NCBI RefSeq assembly: GCF_026240945.1
Contig: NZ_JAPFPY010000019.1
Span: 1-64,000 of the forward strand
From: Mycolicibacterium sp. J2
GTDB lineage: Bacteria > Actinomycetota > Actinomycetes > Mycobacteriales > Mycobacteriaceae
Reading direction: 5' to 3'
DNA: 64,000 nucleotides
Positions 23,689 through 33,700 of this stretch are shown here, in pieces. A program made the position numbers and the translations under genes. The notes under the pieces are model-generated. The model ran no database searches, was not told the origin of the DNA, and saw only the letters and a program-made list of their open reading frames with translations. The number at the start of each line of letters is the position of its first letter. Within the stretch, counting starts at the first letter, position 1.

Positions 23689-23708
23689 GATACAGAAATT
23701 GCTGTATC
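23689..23708. promoter_or_regulatory. Operator of the CmtR-like regulator
   Basis: GATACAG (23689-23695) and CTGTATC (23702-23708) form a perfect 7 bp inverted repeat with a 6 bp spacer. The ATACA...TGTAT form is typical of ArsR/SmtB operators. It ends about 10 bp upstream of the GTG start of the regulator, so bound protein would block transcription start. Confidence 0.65.
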
Positions 23709-23875
23709 AAGAAACCGCTGTTGGCCCGAGTCGAAAATTGGATAAAACCCACTCAGCACCGGCGAGTCTGCCAAGATATCCCGTGCGGCAGCAAACTAAT
23801 TGACGTTAGCCACAATTATTTGCTCGGCGACGGGGAGTCGGGTGCGCGAACGCAGACCACCGGGAGGGACGCACT

Positions 23876-24457
23876 GTGACACACCCCGGCGTGCGCTGGT
23901 CCCGCGGCATCGTTCCGCTCGTAGCGGTAGGCGTCGTTGTTGTCGCTCTCCGCGATCAGTCGCCGCCCGAGAGCCCACCGCCACCGAGACCCCTGGCGAC
24001 CGCCCCTGCACTGCCCGTCAACACGCACGTCACCCCGCCGACAGCGCCGATCGCCGTCGCGGCAGCACCGGCCGTCACCACCCGGCCCGCAGCGGCGCGA
24101 CCGCCAGCACCACCACCGGTGGCCCTTGTCGCGGCCCCACCCGGCGCGTCGGCACCCTGCGTCCTCACCATCGAGCAGATGCGCACGATGGTGGCATCTG
24201 CGTATAGCGGGACGATTCTCAGCAAAGCTTTCTATGGCCCGGAATGCGCCTTCCCCCTCGACGCCGGCCCGCAGCTGAACATCAACATGCCGGCGGCCGG
24301 TAGGCCCAATCCCGCGCCTCCGGCGCCGGCCGCGCCACCTCCCCCGCCAGCCCCCGGTCCACCGATTTCCACGAACTTGGTGACCGATGAGGTGATGGTG
24401 GCCGTGCTGACCGGTATCGGCGACTTCGGCTACCACGCCGGGACGGGTCTCACCTGA
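23876..24457 (+). CDS. Proline-rich probable exported protein, 193 aa
   Basis: The product is not recognised. A hydrophobic segment near residues 11-25 (GIVPLVAVGVVVVAL) is a likely signal anchor. It is followed by a Pro/Ala-rich linker to about residue 90, a small domain with two Cys (residues about 95 and 125), and a second Pro-rich stretch. This build is common among mycobacterial cell-envelope proteins. The start is a GTG. It stands alone between the metal operon and a gene-poor stretch. Confidence 0.65.
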   Translation: MTHPGVRWSRGIVPLVAVGVVVVALRDQSPPESPPPPRPLATAPALPVNTHVTPPTAPIAVAAAPAVTTRPAAARPPAPPPVALVAAPPGASAPCVLTIEQMRTMVASAYSGTILSKAFYGPECAFPLDAGPQLNINMPAAGRPNPAPPAPAAPPPPPAPGPPISTNLVTDEVMVAVLTGIGDFGYHAGTGLT

Positions 24458-25029
24458 CCTCAAGCGGACGCATGACCAGGCCTCAATACCGTCGCCATAT
24501 GTTCGCCCATCCGGCCGGCGATATCGACGTTGGCAAACTGCATGGCACCCCGGCGTCACCGTCGGCGATTAGCCGCGTCGGCGTGCCGGACCCGGCGCGC
24601 GATGTTAGCGTTGCGATTGACGCTGAAGTCAATATCGCGGGTTCATCTGCGTTCGAACGAGCGGAATGTGCTGGATCCACGCATCTAGCGCGTGCCCGAT
24701 TGGCTGACCGGCCAGAAAATGCTGGTAAGCGGCTCTTCAACGGCGAGCCACAGCTACTCGGGCCATGCTAGGCTGGAGTTAGCTGTACGCCGAGGCCCAT
24801 TCGCCGAGGCAAATCGTCGGGGGATGAAGGCAGGGATTAGCTGATGCGTAGCGGAAGTGCATCGTCGGCATCGGGTGCCGCCGGTGACAGTGGCGCCGCA
24901 CCCGGCAACGGCACGATGGCCGTCATCAGTTGTAGCCGCATCGGCATGACCGCCAATCCGCCCCGCCTCACCATCGCCGACTTGTTCCGCCCGCGCCGGC
25001 GGCGTTGAATTACCGGCTGGATTACCAGC
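24458..25029. other. Gene-poor stretch with one weak small ORF (24844-25008)
   Basis: No convincing gene is seen. A rightward frame at 24844-25008 would encode 54 residues (MRSGSASSASGAAGDSG... ending RPRRRR), but its composition is ordinary high-GC shadow and its ribosome binding site is weak. A rightward frame at 24472-24771 has no recognisable features. Confidence 0.3.
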
Positions 25030-25251
25030 TCAGCGGCGCCGCACGCGGCGAATCACCAGCACCAGCACCACGGTGCCGACCACCGATCCCACCACCGCGG
25101 GCTTGGTCACGAACGCCAGCACGCGGGCCTTCGCATCGTCGGCCAGGCGCTGCGGGTTGGCCCGCTCGGCCAGCAGATCGACCGTCGACGCAAGCTGATC
25201 ACGCGCCTGGTCGATATCGCGCTTGATGCTGTCAGGATCCCGGTCGGCCAC
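25030..25251 (-). CDS. DUF3618 small membrane protein, 73 aa
   Basis: A short protein with a charged helix (DPDSIKRDIDQARDQLASTV) ending in one C-terminal membrane helix (VVGSVVGTVVLVLVI) and an Arg tail. This is the DUF3618 pattern, found in actinobacteria. The counterpart in M. tuberculosis is Rv2520c, which also lies beside bcp. It is divergent from bcp. Its role is unknown and may concern membrane organisation. Confidence 0.88.
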   Translation of the reverse strand: MADRDPDSIKRDIDQARDQLASTVDLLAERANPQRLADDAKARVLAFVTKPAVVGSVVGTVVLVLVIRRVRRR

Positions 25252-25357
25252 TGTGCCCCTCCATGTGCGCCTTCAACTCACAACCTTTGCCGACTTACCC
25301 TAGAGCAGCCGCAGCCCACCGCGCTGCACCGGTCGATCAGAAGGACGTGTAACAGGT

Positions 25358-25831
25358 ATGCCCCAGACCCCGCGCCTCGCCGTCGGCGACAAAGCCCCCG
25401 CATTCAGCCTCCCCGATGCCGACGGCAAGACCGTGAAGCTGTCCGACTTCAAGGGCCGCAAGGTCATCGTGTACTTCTACCCCGCCGCCTCCACGCCGGG
25501 CTGCACCAAGCAGGCCTGCGATTTCCGGGACAGCCTCGCCGAACTCAACGAGGCCGGCCTGGATGTCGTCGGCATCTCGCCCGACAAGCCGGAGAAGCTG
25601 GCCAAGTTCCGTGACAACGAGGGGCTGACCTTCCCGCTGCTGTCCGACCCCGACAAGTCGGTGCTCACCGCCTACGGCGCCTACGGCGAGAAGACGATGT
25701 ACGGCAAGACGGTGCAGGGCGTCATCCGGTCGACCTTCGTCGTCGACGAGAAGGGCAACATCGAGGTGGCCCAGTACAACGTCAAGGCCACCGGACACGT
25801 CGCCAAGCTGCGCCGCGACATCTCGGTATAG
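25358..25831 (+). CDS. bcp: Thiol peroxidase Bcp (peroxiredoxin), 157 aa
   Basis: It reduces hydrogen and lipid peroxides using thioredoxin. The peroxidatic Cys49 lies in STPGCTKQACDF, with Cys54 five residues on as resolving Cys (the atypical 2-Cys Bcp type). The GDKAPAFSLPDADG start and the FVVDEKG segment near the end fit the family, as does the length. It is divergent from DUF3618 and convergent with the M20 peptidase gene, as in M. tuberculosis (Rv2521). Confidence 0.96.
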   Translation: MPQTPRLAVGDKAPAFSLPDADGKTVKLSDFKGRKVIVYFYPAASTPGCTKQACDFRDSLAELNEAGLDVVGISPDKPEKLAKFRDNEGLTFPLLSDPDKSVLTAYGAYGEKTMYGKTVQGVIRSTFVVDEKGNIEVAQYNVKATGHVAKLRRDISV

Positions 25832-25839
25832 CCCCGTTC

Positions 25840-25886
25840 CCGACGTTCTGGTCGCCATACCCGCAACACGGCGACCAGAACGTCGG
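25840..25886. terminator. Long bidirectional hairpin between bcp and the M20 gene
   Basis: CCGACGTTCTGGTCGCC (25840-25856) pairs without mismatch with GGCGACCAGAACGTCGG (25870-25886), giving a 17 bp stem and a 13 nt loop. It lies between two convergent genes and has no T run, in keeping with many mycobacterial terminators. It probably ends both transcripts. Confidence 0.7.
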
Positions 25887-25894
25887 AAATGCGC

Positions 25895-27226
25895 TTAAGG
25901 CGTCCCCAGCGCGCCGAGCAGCAGCGCCTCGGCCGTGGCCGCCCGTTCCAGCACGCCCAGATGCAAGCTCTCGTTGATGCTATGTGCCTGTGTGCCGGGG
26001 TCTTCCACACCGGTCACCAGGATCTTGGCGTCCGGGAACGCGGTGGCGAACTCGGCGATGAACGGGATGGACCCGCCCATGCCCATGTCGACGGGCTCGC
26101 GACCCCACGCCGTGGTGAACGCCGCACGCGCCGCGTCGTAGACCGCACCGGTCGCATCGATCGCGTAGGGCTGGCCGACGTCGCCGGGGGTGACGGTGAC
26201 CTTGGCGCCCCACGGCGCGTGCTCTTCCAGGTGCCGGGTGAGCGCTTCCAGATGCGCTCGCGCGTCGCCGCCGGGCGCCACCCGCATGCTGATCTTGGCC
26301 CGGGCTCGCGGGATCAGGGTGTTCGACGACTTGCCGATCGGCGTGGTGTCGATCCCGATGACGGTGATCGCCGGTTTGACCCAAAGTCGTTGTACCACTG
26401 TCCCTGAGCCGATCTGCGACACGCCGTCGAGCAGACCGGAGTCGGCGCGCACCCGCTCGTCGGAGAACTCGACCTCGGCCGCCGTCGCCTCGTGCAGGCC
26501 GGCCACCGCGACGTTGCCGTCGTCGTCGTGCAGGCTGGCCAGCAGCCGCACCAGCACCGACAACGCGTCGGGCACCACCCCACCCCACAGCCCCGAGTGC
26601 AGGCCATGGTCCAACGTGGCCACCTCGACCACACAGTCGGCCAGCCCGCGCAACGAGACTGTCAGCGCCGGGATATCGGTGCTCCAGTTGTCCGAGTCGG
26701 CAATGATGATGACATCGGCGGCCAGCAGGTCCCGATGTGCGTCCAGCAGCGCACCGAGGGACGGCGAGCCGGACTCCTCCTCACCCTCGACGAACACCGT
26801 CACGCCGACCGGCGGGTTACCGCCGTGTGCCCGGAAGGCGGCCAAATGCGTTGCGATTCCGGCCTTGTCGTCGGCGGTGCCCCGCCCGTAGAGCCGGCCG
26901 TCGCGTTCGGTGGGTTCGAACGGCGGCGACACCCACTGCGTGGCGTCGCCTTCGGGCTGCACATCGTGGTGGGCATACAACAAGACCGTCGGCGCACCCT
27001 CGGGCGCGGGATGCCGCGCGATGACGGCGGGCGCTCCCCCGGCATCCACAATCCGCACATCACCGAAACCCGCCTCCGACAACAGCTTCGCCGTCAGGTC
27101 GGCACTGCGGTGCACCTGGTCGCGGCGGGCCGGGTCGGCCCACACCGATTCGATGCGCACCAACTCTTCCAGATCGTTGCGCACTGACGGCAACAGTTCA
27201 CGCACGCGCGCGACGAGATCAGTCAT
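25895..27226 (-). CDS. M20 family metallopeptidase (dipeptidase), 443 aa
   Basis: A two-zinc peptidase of the M20 dipeptidase/ArgE type that cleaves small peptides or acylated amino acids in the cytoplasm. It has AHHDVQPEGD with His86 and Asp88, the bridging region YGRGTADDKAG, the catalytic glutamates in VEGEEESGSPS, and a further DSDNW metal site. The lid domain lies near residues 190-300. The start at 27226 gives the usual N-terminus. The counterpart in M. tuberculosis is Rv2522c. The true substrate is not known. Confidence 0.93.
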   Translation of the reverse strand: MTDLVARVRELLPSVRNDLEELVRIESVWADPARRDQVHRSADLTAKLLSEAGFGDVRIVDAGGAPAVIARHPAPEGAPTVLLYAHHDVQPEGDATQWVSPPFEPTERDGRLYGRGTADDKAGIATHLAAFRAHGGNPPVGVTVFVEGEEESGSPSLGALLDAHRDLLAADVIIIADSDNWSTDIPALTVSLRGLADCVVEVATLDHGLHSGLWGGVVPDALSVLVRLLASLHDDDGNVAVAGLHEATAAEVEFSDERVRADSGLLDGVSQIGSGTVVQRLWVKPAITVIGIDTTPIGKSSNTLIPRARAKISMRVAPGGDARAHLEALTRHLEEHAPWGAKVTVTPGDVGQPYAIDATGAVYDAARAAFTTAWGREPVDMGMGGSIPFIAEFATAFPDAKILVTGVEDPGTQAHSINESLHLGVLERAATAEALLLGALGTP

Positions 27227-27325
27227 GCCGACGAGCCTAGCGTCACCACCGATCCGGCGAGCGCCCCCGAAATGCCAACCGCGAGCGGCGTGTCTTGTGC
27301 AGACACGCACGCTCGCGGAAGGGAA

Positions 27326-27748
27326 TCAGGCCTCCAACACCGCGACCGCCGCGGCGGTGTCGGCCTCGTGGGTGAGCGACAGATGGATGGTCACGTCCTT
27401 GAGGTGCTCGGCGATGGCGCCGGTCAACCGGACCTTCGGCCGGCCCCACATATCGGTGATGACCTCGATATCACGGTGAATGCCCTCCGGGAGCATCGGC
27501 CGCTTGGAGAACCGTGATCCGGACCAGGCCTTGATCACGGCCTCCTTGGCCGCCCACCGCGCCGCCAGGTGGCGCGCCGCCGACGAACTCTTGTCCGCGG
27601 CGTCGCGCCGTTCCCCCGGCGTGAAGGTCTCGGCAAACACAGTGCCCGGCTGGTCGACCTGTTCCGCAAAGTCCGGAATGGAAACCAGGTCGATACCTAC
27701 CCCAACGATGCCCATACCCGGCACGCTATCCGACTCGCTTTCGCTCAT
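27326..27748 (-). CDS. acpS: Holo-ACP synthase, 140 aa
   Basis: AcpS transfers 4'-phosphopantetheine from CoA to the carrier domain of FAS-I, activating it. Conserved GVGIDLVSI with the Mg-binding Asp20 and WAAKEAVIKA with Glu68 identify the family. From Met12 onward it closely follows M. tuberculosis AcpS (Rv2523c). If translation starts at 27748, the ATGA overlaps the stop of fas by 4 bp, which would couple the enzyme to its target. Met12 at 27715 is the alternative start. Confidence 0.96.
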   Translation of the reverse strand: MSESESDSVPGMGIVGVGIDLVSIPDFAEQVDQPGTVFAETFTPGERRDAADKSSSAARHLAARWAAKEAVIKAWSGSRFSKRPMLPEGIHRDIEVITDMWGRPKVRLTGAIAEHLKDVTIHLSLTHEADTAAAVAVLEA

Positions 27749-30700
27749 TTGGAGTAGTGGCCATCCTCGCCGAGGCGGGCCGCAGGATCCAGCAGCATCG
27801 CCGCTTCCTGAGGCTTCTCCGCGGTGTCACCACCGAACCGGCGATCGGCCGGCTTCTCGTACAGCGCCGGACCACCGGCGATCGCCGAGGCCAGCTTGCG
27901 CTGACCGGCCAGCACCCGGGCGTTGGCCCGCGCCTGGTAGTCGGCGCGCTGATCGGCGGGCAGGGCCGCGATCAGCGCCTGCGGATGCACCAGCGCCACC
28001 AGACCGGACACATGCCCGAACCCGAGGCTGGTCACCAGACCGGCCTTGAGCGGGAACTTGTCTCCGAAGTGCAGGGCCTCGCGCACCCAGACGAAGTGCT
28101 GGGCGTGGTCCAGTTCGTCGTCGACGCAGTCCAGGCTGCGGTTCGGCGGAATGACGCCGTCGCGCAGGATCTGGCACAGCCCCATCAACTGGAAGGCCGC
28201 CGCACCGCCCTTGCTGTGCCCGGTCAGGCTCTTCTGGCTGACCACGAACAGCGGCGCCCCCTTGGACCGGCCCATCGAGGCGGCGAGCCGCTCGTGCAGC
28301 TCGGTCTCGTTGGGATCGTTGGCCAGCGTGGAGGTGTCGTGCTTGGACACCACGGCGATGTCGTCGGGTCCGACGCCAAGCTTGCCCAGCTCGCGGGCCA
28401 GCCGCGACTCACGCCCGCCGCGGCCGGCGCTGAGTGCGCCCAACCCGGGGGCCGGGATCGAGGTGTGCACACCGTCACCGAACGACGACGCGTAGGCGAC
28501 GACGGCCAGCACCGGCAGGCCCATCTGCACCGCGAGGTCACCGCGGGTCAGCAGAATTGTTCCGCCGCCCTGTGATTCGACGAAGCCCAGCCGCCGACGG
28601 TCGTTGGCCCTGGAGAACTTCGAATCACTGATGCCCTTGGCGCGCATCATCTCGGTGTCCGCGGTGGCCGACATGTCGCCGAAGCCGATGATCGCTTCCA
28701 GCGTCAGGTCGTCGTAACCGCCGGCGACCACGAAATCGGCCTTGCCCAGCTTGATCTTGTCGACGCCCTCTTCGACCGATACCGCGGCCGTCGCGCAGGC
28801 GGCGACCGGGTGGATCATCGAGCCGTAGCTACCGATGTAGCTCTGCACGACGTGGCCCGCGAAGACGTTCGGCAGCACCTCTTGCAGGATGTCGTTCGGC
28901 TTGCTCCTGCCGAGCAGGTTGCCGTGGTACATCGTCTGCATCGAGGTCATGCCGCCCATGCCGGTGCCCTGCGTGCTGGCCACCTGGCTGGGATGCACCC
29001 AGCGCATCAGCTCGGCCGGGCTGAAGCCGGCCGACAGGAACGCGTCCACGGTGGTCACCAGGTTCCACAGCGCCAACCGGTCGATCGAGCTGGCCATGTC
29101 CGGCGAGACACCGTAGACCTGCGGATCGAACCCGGTCGGGATCTGCGCGCCGACGGTCCGGGACAGCTTCACCTTGCGCGGCACCCGGATCTCGGTGCCG
29201 GCCTTGCGGGTGACCTGCCAGTCGGAGCTGTCGGGCACCGGGGCGATGACGGTGTGCTCGGGGTCGAATTCGACGAACGCCCGGGCATCGGCTTCGGACG
29301 ACACCACGAAGGTGAAGTCCTTGTCCAGGAACACCGAAACCAGCAGCGGCGACGCGTGATCGGGGTCGATCGCGCCGTCGTCCACCCACTCGCGGATGCC
29401 GACACGCTCGACCACGGCATCGTGGTAGCGCTCGACGAGTTCGCCCTCGTCGACCAGGTCACCGCTGGCGGTGTCGTACCACCCCGGCTTCGGGTCGTCC
29501 TCCCACTTCACCAGGCCGGTGGTCCAGGCCAGTTCCAGCACACCCGCGGCGGACAGCTGCCCGGAGACCTCCATCTCGAAACGGGTGCGCGAGGAACCGT
29601 AGGGCCCGAGCTCGGCGCCACCGACGATGACCACCATGTCGGCGGGGTCGATGTCGAGGTCGGCCCACTCCGGCGGCGGGGCCGCCTGGTAGCCACGCGG
29701 CGGCGACGGCAGCGCGGCGATGGTGCCGGCCGCGTCCTCGTCTTCGCCGTCCTCGGCGGACTCGGCCAGCATCTCCTCGCGGGCCTTGGCGGCCAGCTCG
29801 GCCATGTCCAGCTCGACATCGCCCAGCCCACCGGTCAGGTCCACCTTGATCGGCTCACGCGCCGCGGCCACCTTGGACTCGACATCGCACAGCGCCAACA
29901 GCATCGACGCCATCTCGGCGGTGGTGTACGTGGTGACACCGGCTTCCTCGACGGCACCCACGATGGCGTCGTTGTGACCCATCAGCCCGGTGCCCTTGGT
30001 CCACCCGATCAACGCATGCGCCAACGAAACCCGTTGCGCCCACGACGATTCAGCCTTCCAACGGGCGACGACGGCGTCCAGCGCCGACTTCGACTCGCCG
30101 TAGGCGCCGTCACCGCCGAACATGCCGCGGTTGGGCGAGCCCGGCAGCACCACGTGCAGCCGCGACGCAATATCGCGCTCCGCACCCAGGTGTGAGAGCC
30201 CGGCGATGAGCCGCTGCACGGCCCACAGCAGCACCTTCATCTCCATCTCGGAGCGGGCGCCGGCCTCGGACAGGTCCCCGGCCACGCGCGGCGCGGCAAA
30301 CGGGAACAGCAGCGTCGGGGTCTGCGCGTCCTTGAGGTGGATCGCCTTGGGTCCGAGGTTCTCGGTCTGCTCGTTCCCGACCCACTCGACGAGGGCGTCG
30401 ATATCGCTGTAGGAGGCCATGTTCGCCGGCACGACCCACAAGGTGGCGCCGAAGCGGGCATGGTCGCGGTAGAGCGTGCGGTAGAACGCCAACCTGTCGT
30501 CGTCGAGCTTGGACGTCGTCGCGACGACCGTCGCCCCGCCTTCGAGCAGCTGCGCCATCACCGAAGCGGCGATGGAGCCCTTCGAGGCACCCGTCACCAC
30601 CGCGACTTCGTTGGCGTACCCACCCTTTTCGGGGTTCTCGGCGCCGGCGGCGGCGCGTCCGTACAGCGCGGCGTGCGTAAGGCGGCCAGCCGCAAGTGCA

Positions 30701-33700
30701 CGACCTTGCCACCAATTGGCCTGCGTACCCACCACGTTGCCGGCACCCTCGAAGCGCTGCGACAGCCGCTCCCAGTCCTCGTCGATCTCGCTCTCGTCGA
30801 GCAGCCACAGCTTGGCCAGATCCTCGCGGGCGCTGGCCCACCGGTCGTCGAACACCACGGCCTTGCGGGCGTCGAACACCGGCGCCACCAGACGCGGCCA
30901 ATCCGAACCGAGTTCGGCGGTCACCAGGTCGATCAGCTCGGAATCGCTAACCGTCTCCTGGGCGACCGGGGCGCTCAGGCCCAGCTCGGAGAGCACCAGC
31001 CGGGCGGCCGAGGCCAGCACACCGTTGGGTCCGGTGACCTGCTCGGCGAACTCGGTCAGCGCCGCGGAATCCACCACTCCGCCACCGGCGGCACCGGAAG
31101 ACGGCATCGACACCGAAATGCCCTTGCGCGCACCGACCGCCGCGACCGCGGCGTCGATCACCTTGTCCACCGAGGCGGCGTCCGACAAGGCGCCGTCGTG
31201 CAGGCCGCCCAGGCTGCCACCGCGGACACTGGAACCCTCACGGGTGCCCAGCGCCACCTCGGCGGTGACGTGCTTGGCCCAGCCCGGTCCCAATTCCCAG
31301 GTCTTGGTGACGCGTTCGGTGATGTAGGCCGGGCGCTTGCCCGACGGCCCGAACACCGTGCGCAGCTGATCGTTGATGGCATCCGAGAGCACCGGGCCGA
31401 ACGGCTTGTAGGTGCGGGCCAGCTTCGTCACCTGAGCCTTCAGACCGGACAGGTCCGCTTCGGCGGCACCGTCGATGGCACCCAGGTTCAGCTCGGAACC
31501 GAGGTCCACCAGCAGCTGGTTACGCCGTGAGGAGGCACCGTCGGTGATCGACTCGATGGAGTCCAGCGGCTCGATCTGGTCCGCCCGCATCTTCGCCGAC
31601 AGCGCGATCAGCGACAGCGTCGCATCGGCGGCGTCGTACGAGATGTCCTCGGGGCGAGGCCCACCCGACGGTGCGGCCGGGGCCGGAGCGACGGGGGCCG
31701 CAGCGGCCGGAGCACCTTCCGCCGACGGCGCGGCCGGCGCCTCGTCCACCTCGGGCTCGGGCTCCGGATCGGTGTCCGTCGCGAACAGCACCGCGGCGTC
31801 CCGCTCGGCGTTGAGCACCTCGGTGGTGTTGTGCGAGTACTCCGGCAGCTTCAGCGTGTTGGTAGCCAGGCCGGCAACCGTCGGCGCGGTCTTCACGCCG
31901 ATCTCGACGAACCGCTCGACACCGAGGCCACCGGCTGCTTCCTCGATGAACAGCAGGTCCTGGGTCTCGATCCAGCGCACCGGGCTGGCGAACTGCCAGG
32001 CCAGCAACTCGATGACGACCTTGCGGCACAAAGCTTCCGGCTTCTCGTTGCGCCAGGTGTCGTAATCGGCGAGCACCTCGTCGAGCGGCTCGGCGGGCAC
32101 CAGGTCGCGGATCTCCTGGATGAAGTCGCGATCCAGGGTGAACGGCCGGGGCACCAGGTTGGGGATGTAGCGGCCGACGATCAGCGCCGGATCCTGCCCT
32201 TCGGGCATGACCCGCTCCAGGGCGCGGCGGAAGTCGGCGACACCGACCCGCAGCACCTCGGAGTGGAAGGGCACGTCGATACCGGGCACCAGGATGAACG
32301 AGCGCTTACCACCGCTGATCTCGCGGCGCCGCTCGATCTCCTCCTCCAGCGCTTCGAGACCACGCACGGTCCCGGCGATCGCGTACTGCGAACCGCGCAG
32401 GTTGAAGTTCACGATCTGCAGGAATTCACCGGTGCGCTGCGAGATCTCGGCGACGAAGTCGGTGACGTCGTCGTCGTCCAGGTCGATCTGCGAGGGCCGG
32501 ATGGCGGCCAGCCGGTAGTTGGACCGGCCCTTCTCGTCACGCGGCACGATGTCGTGCATCTTGCTGCCACGGTGGAACACCACCTCCAGCAGCGCCTCCA
32601 GCTTGTAGACACCGGAAACGCAGGCCAGCGCGGTGTATTCACCGACGGAGTGACCGCACGCGATGGCGCCCTCGACGAACGCACCCTGCTCACGCATCTC
32701 GGCGACCTGGGCCGCGGCCACCGTGGCCATGGCCACCTGGGTGAACTGCGTCAGGTAGAGCACGCCCTCGGGGTGGTGGTAGTGCACGCCGGAGGCGATC
32801 AGGCTGGTCGGGTTGTCGCGCACCACGTGCAGCACCGAGAAGCCCAGGGTGTCGCGGGTGAACTTGTCCGCGGAATCCCAGATCTTGCGGGCGGCCTTGG
32901 ACCGGGCCCGCACCTCCATACCCATGCCCTTGTGCTGGATGCCCTGACCGGGGAAGGCGTACACCGTCTTCGGGGCAGCCAGCTGCGCGGTCGCCGACAT
33001 CACCAGGTCGCCACCGACCTTCGCGGTGACCTCGATGATCTCGGCACCGCGGTCGATGCCGACGCGGTCGACGCGGAAGTCGATCTCGTCGCCCGGCAGC
33101 ACCATGCCCAGGAAGCGCGAGGTCCAGCCGACCAGTCGGGCCGGCGGAGTGGCCCGGCCGTCGGTGGCGGTGACCACGTGCTGCGCGGCGGCCGAGAGCC
33201 ACATTCCGTGCACGATCGGGCCTTTCAGCCCGGCCAGCAGGGCGGCGGCCCGGTCGGTGTGGATCGGGTTGTGGTCACCGGAGACCACCGCGAACGCGCT
33301 CATATCGGTCGGCGCGGTGACGGTGACGTCGCGGCGCCGGCGACGCGGGGTGTCGGTGGCGTTGTCGGTGATCGCCCCGCCGGCGCGCGGCGGGTCGGCC
33401 AGCTCGGCCGCCCCATTGCGTCCGCGGATGGCGAAGCGCTCCTCGAGCGTGGCCAGCACCGTACCGTCGGCATCGGCGATGGTGACCGACACCGGCACGA
33501 CGCGGCCGTACTCGGTGTCGCTGGCCGGCGAAGCCGTTGCGGTGACGGTCAATTCGGCAGCCGTCTTGGGCATCGGGGCCAGCAGGTGCGCGGCGTGGTC
33601 CAGGTGCACCAGGCTGAGCAGACCCTCGACGACCGGGAAGTTGTCGGCGGTGACGGCCGACCCGATGACGGAGAAGACCGCGGGCCAGGTGTGACCCACC

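Noticed and set aside
24472..24771. A 99-residue rightward protein
   Set aside because: There is no domain, no clear ribosome binding site and no protein-like pattern of hydrophobic residues.
28810..30195. A rightward open frame of 461 codons opposite fas
   Set aside because: It has the same antisense composition as the longer one and no recognisable motif.
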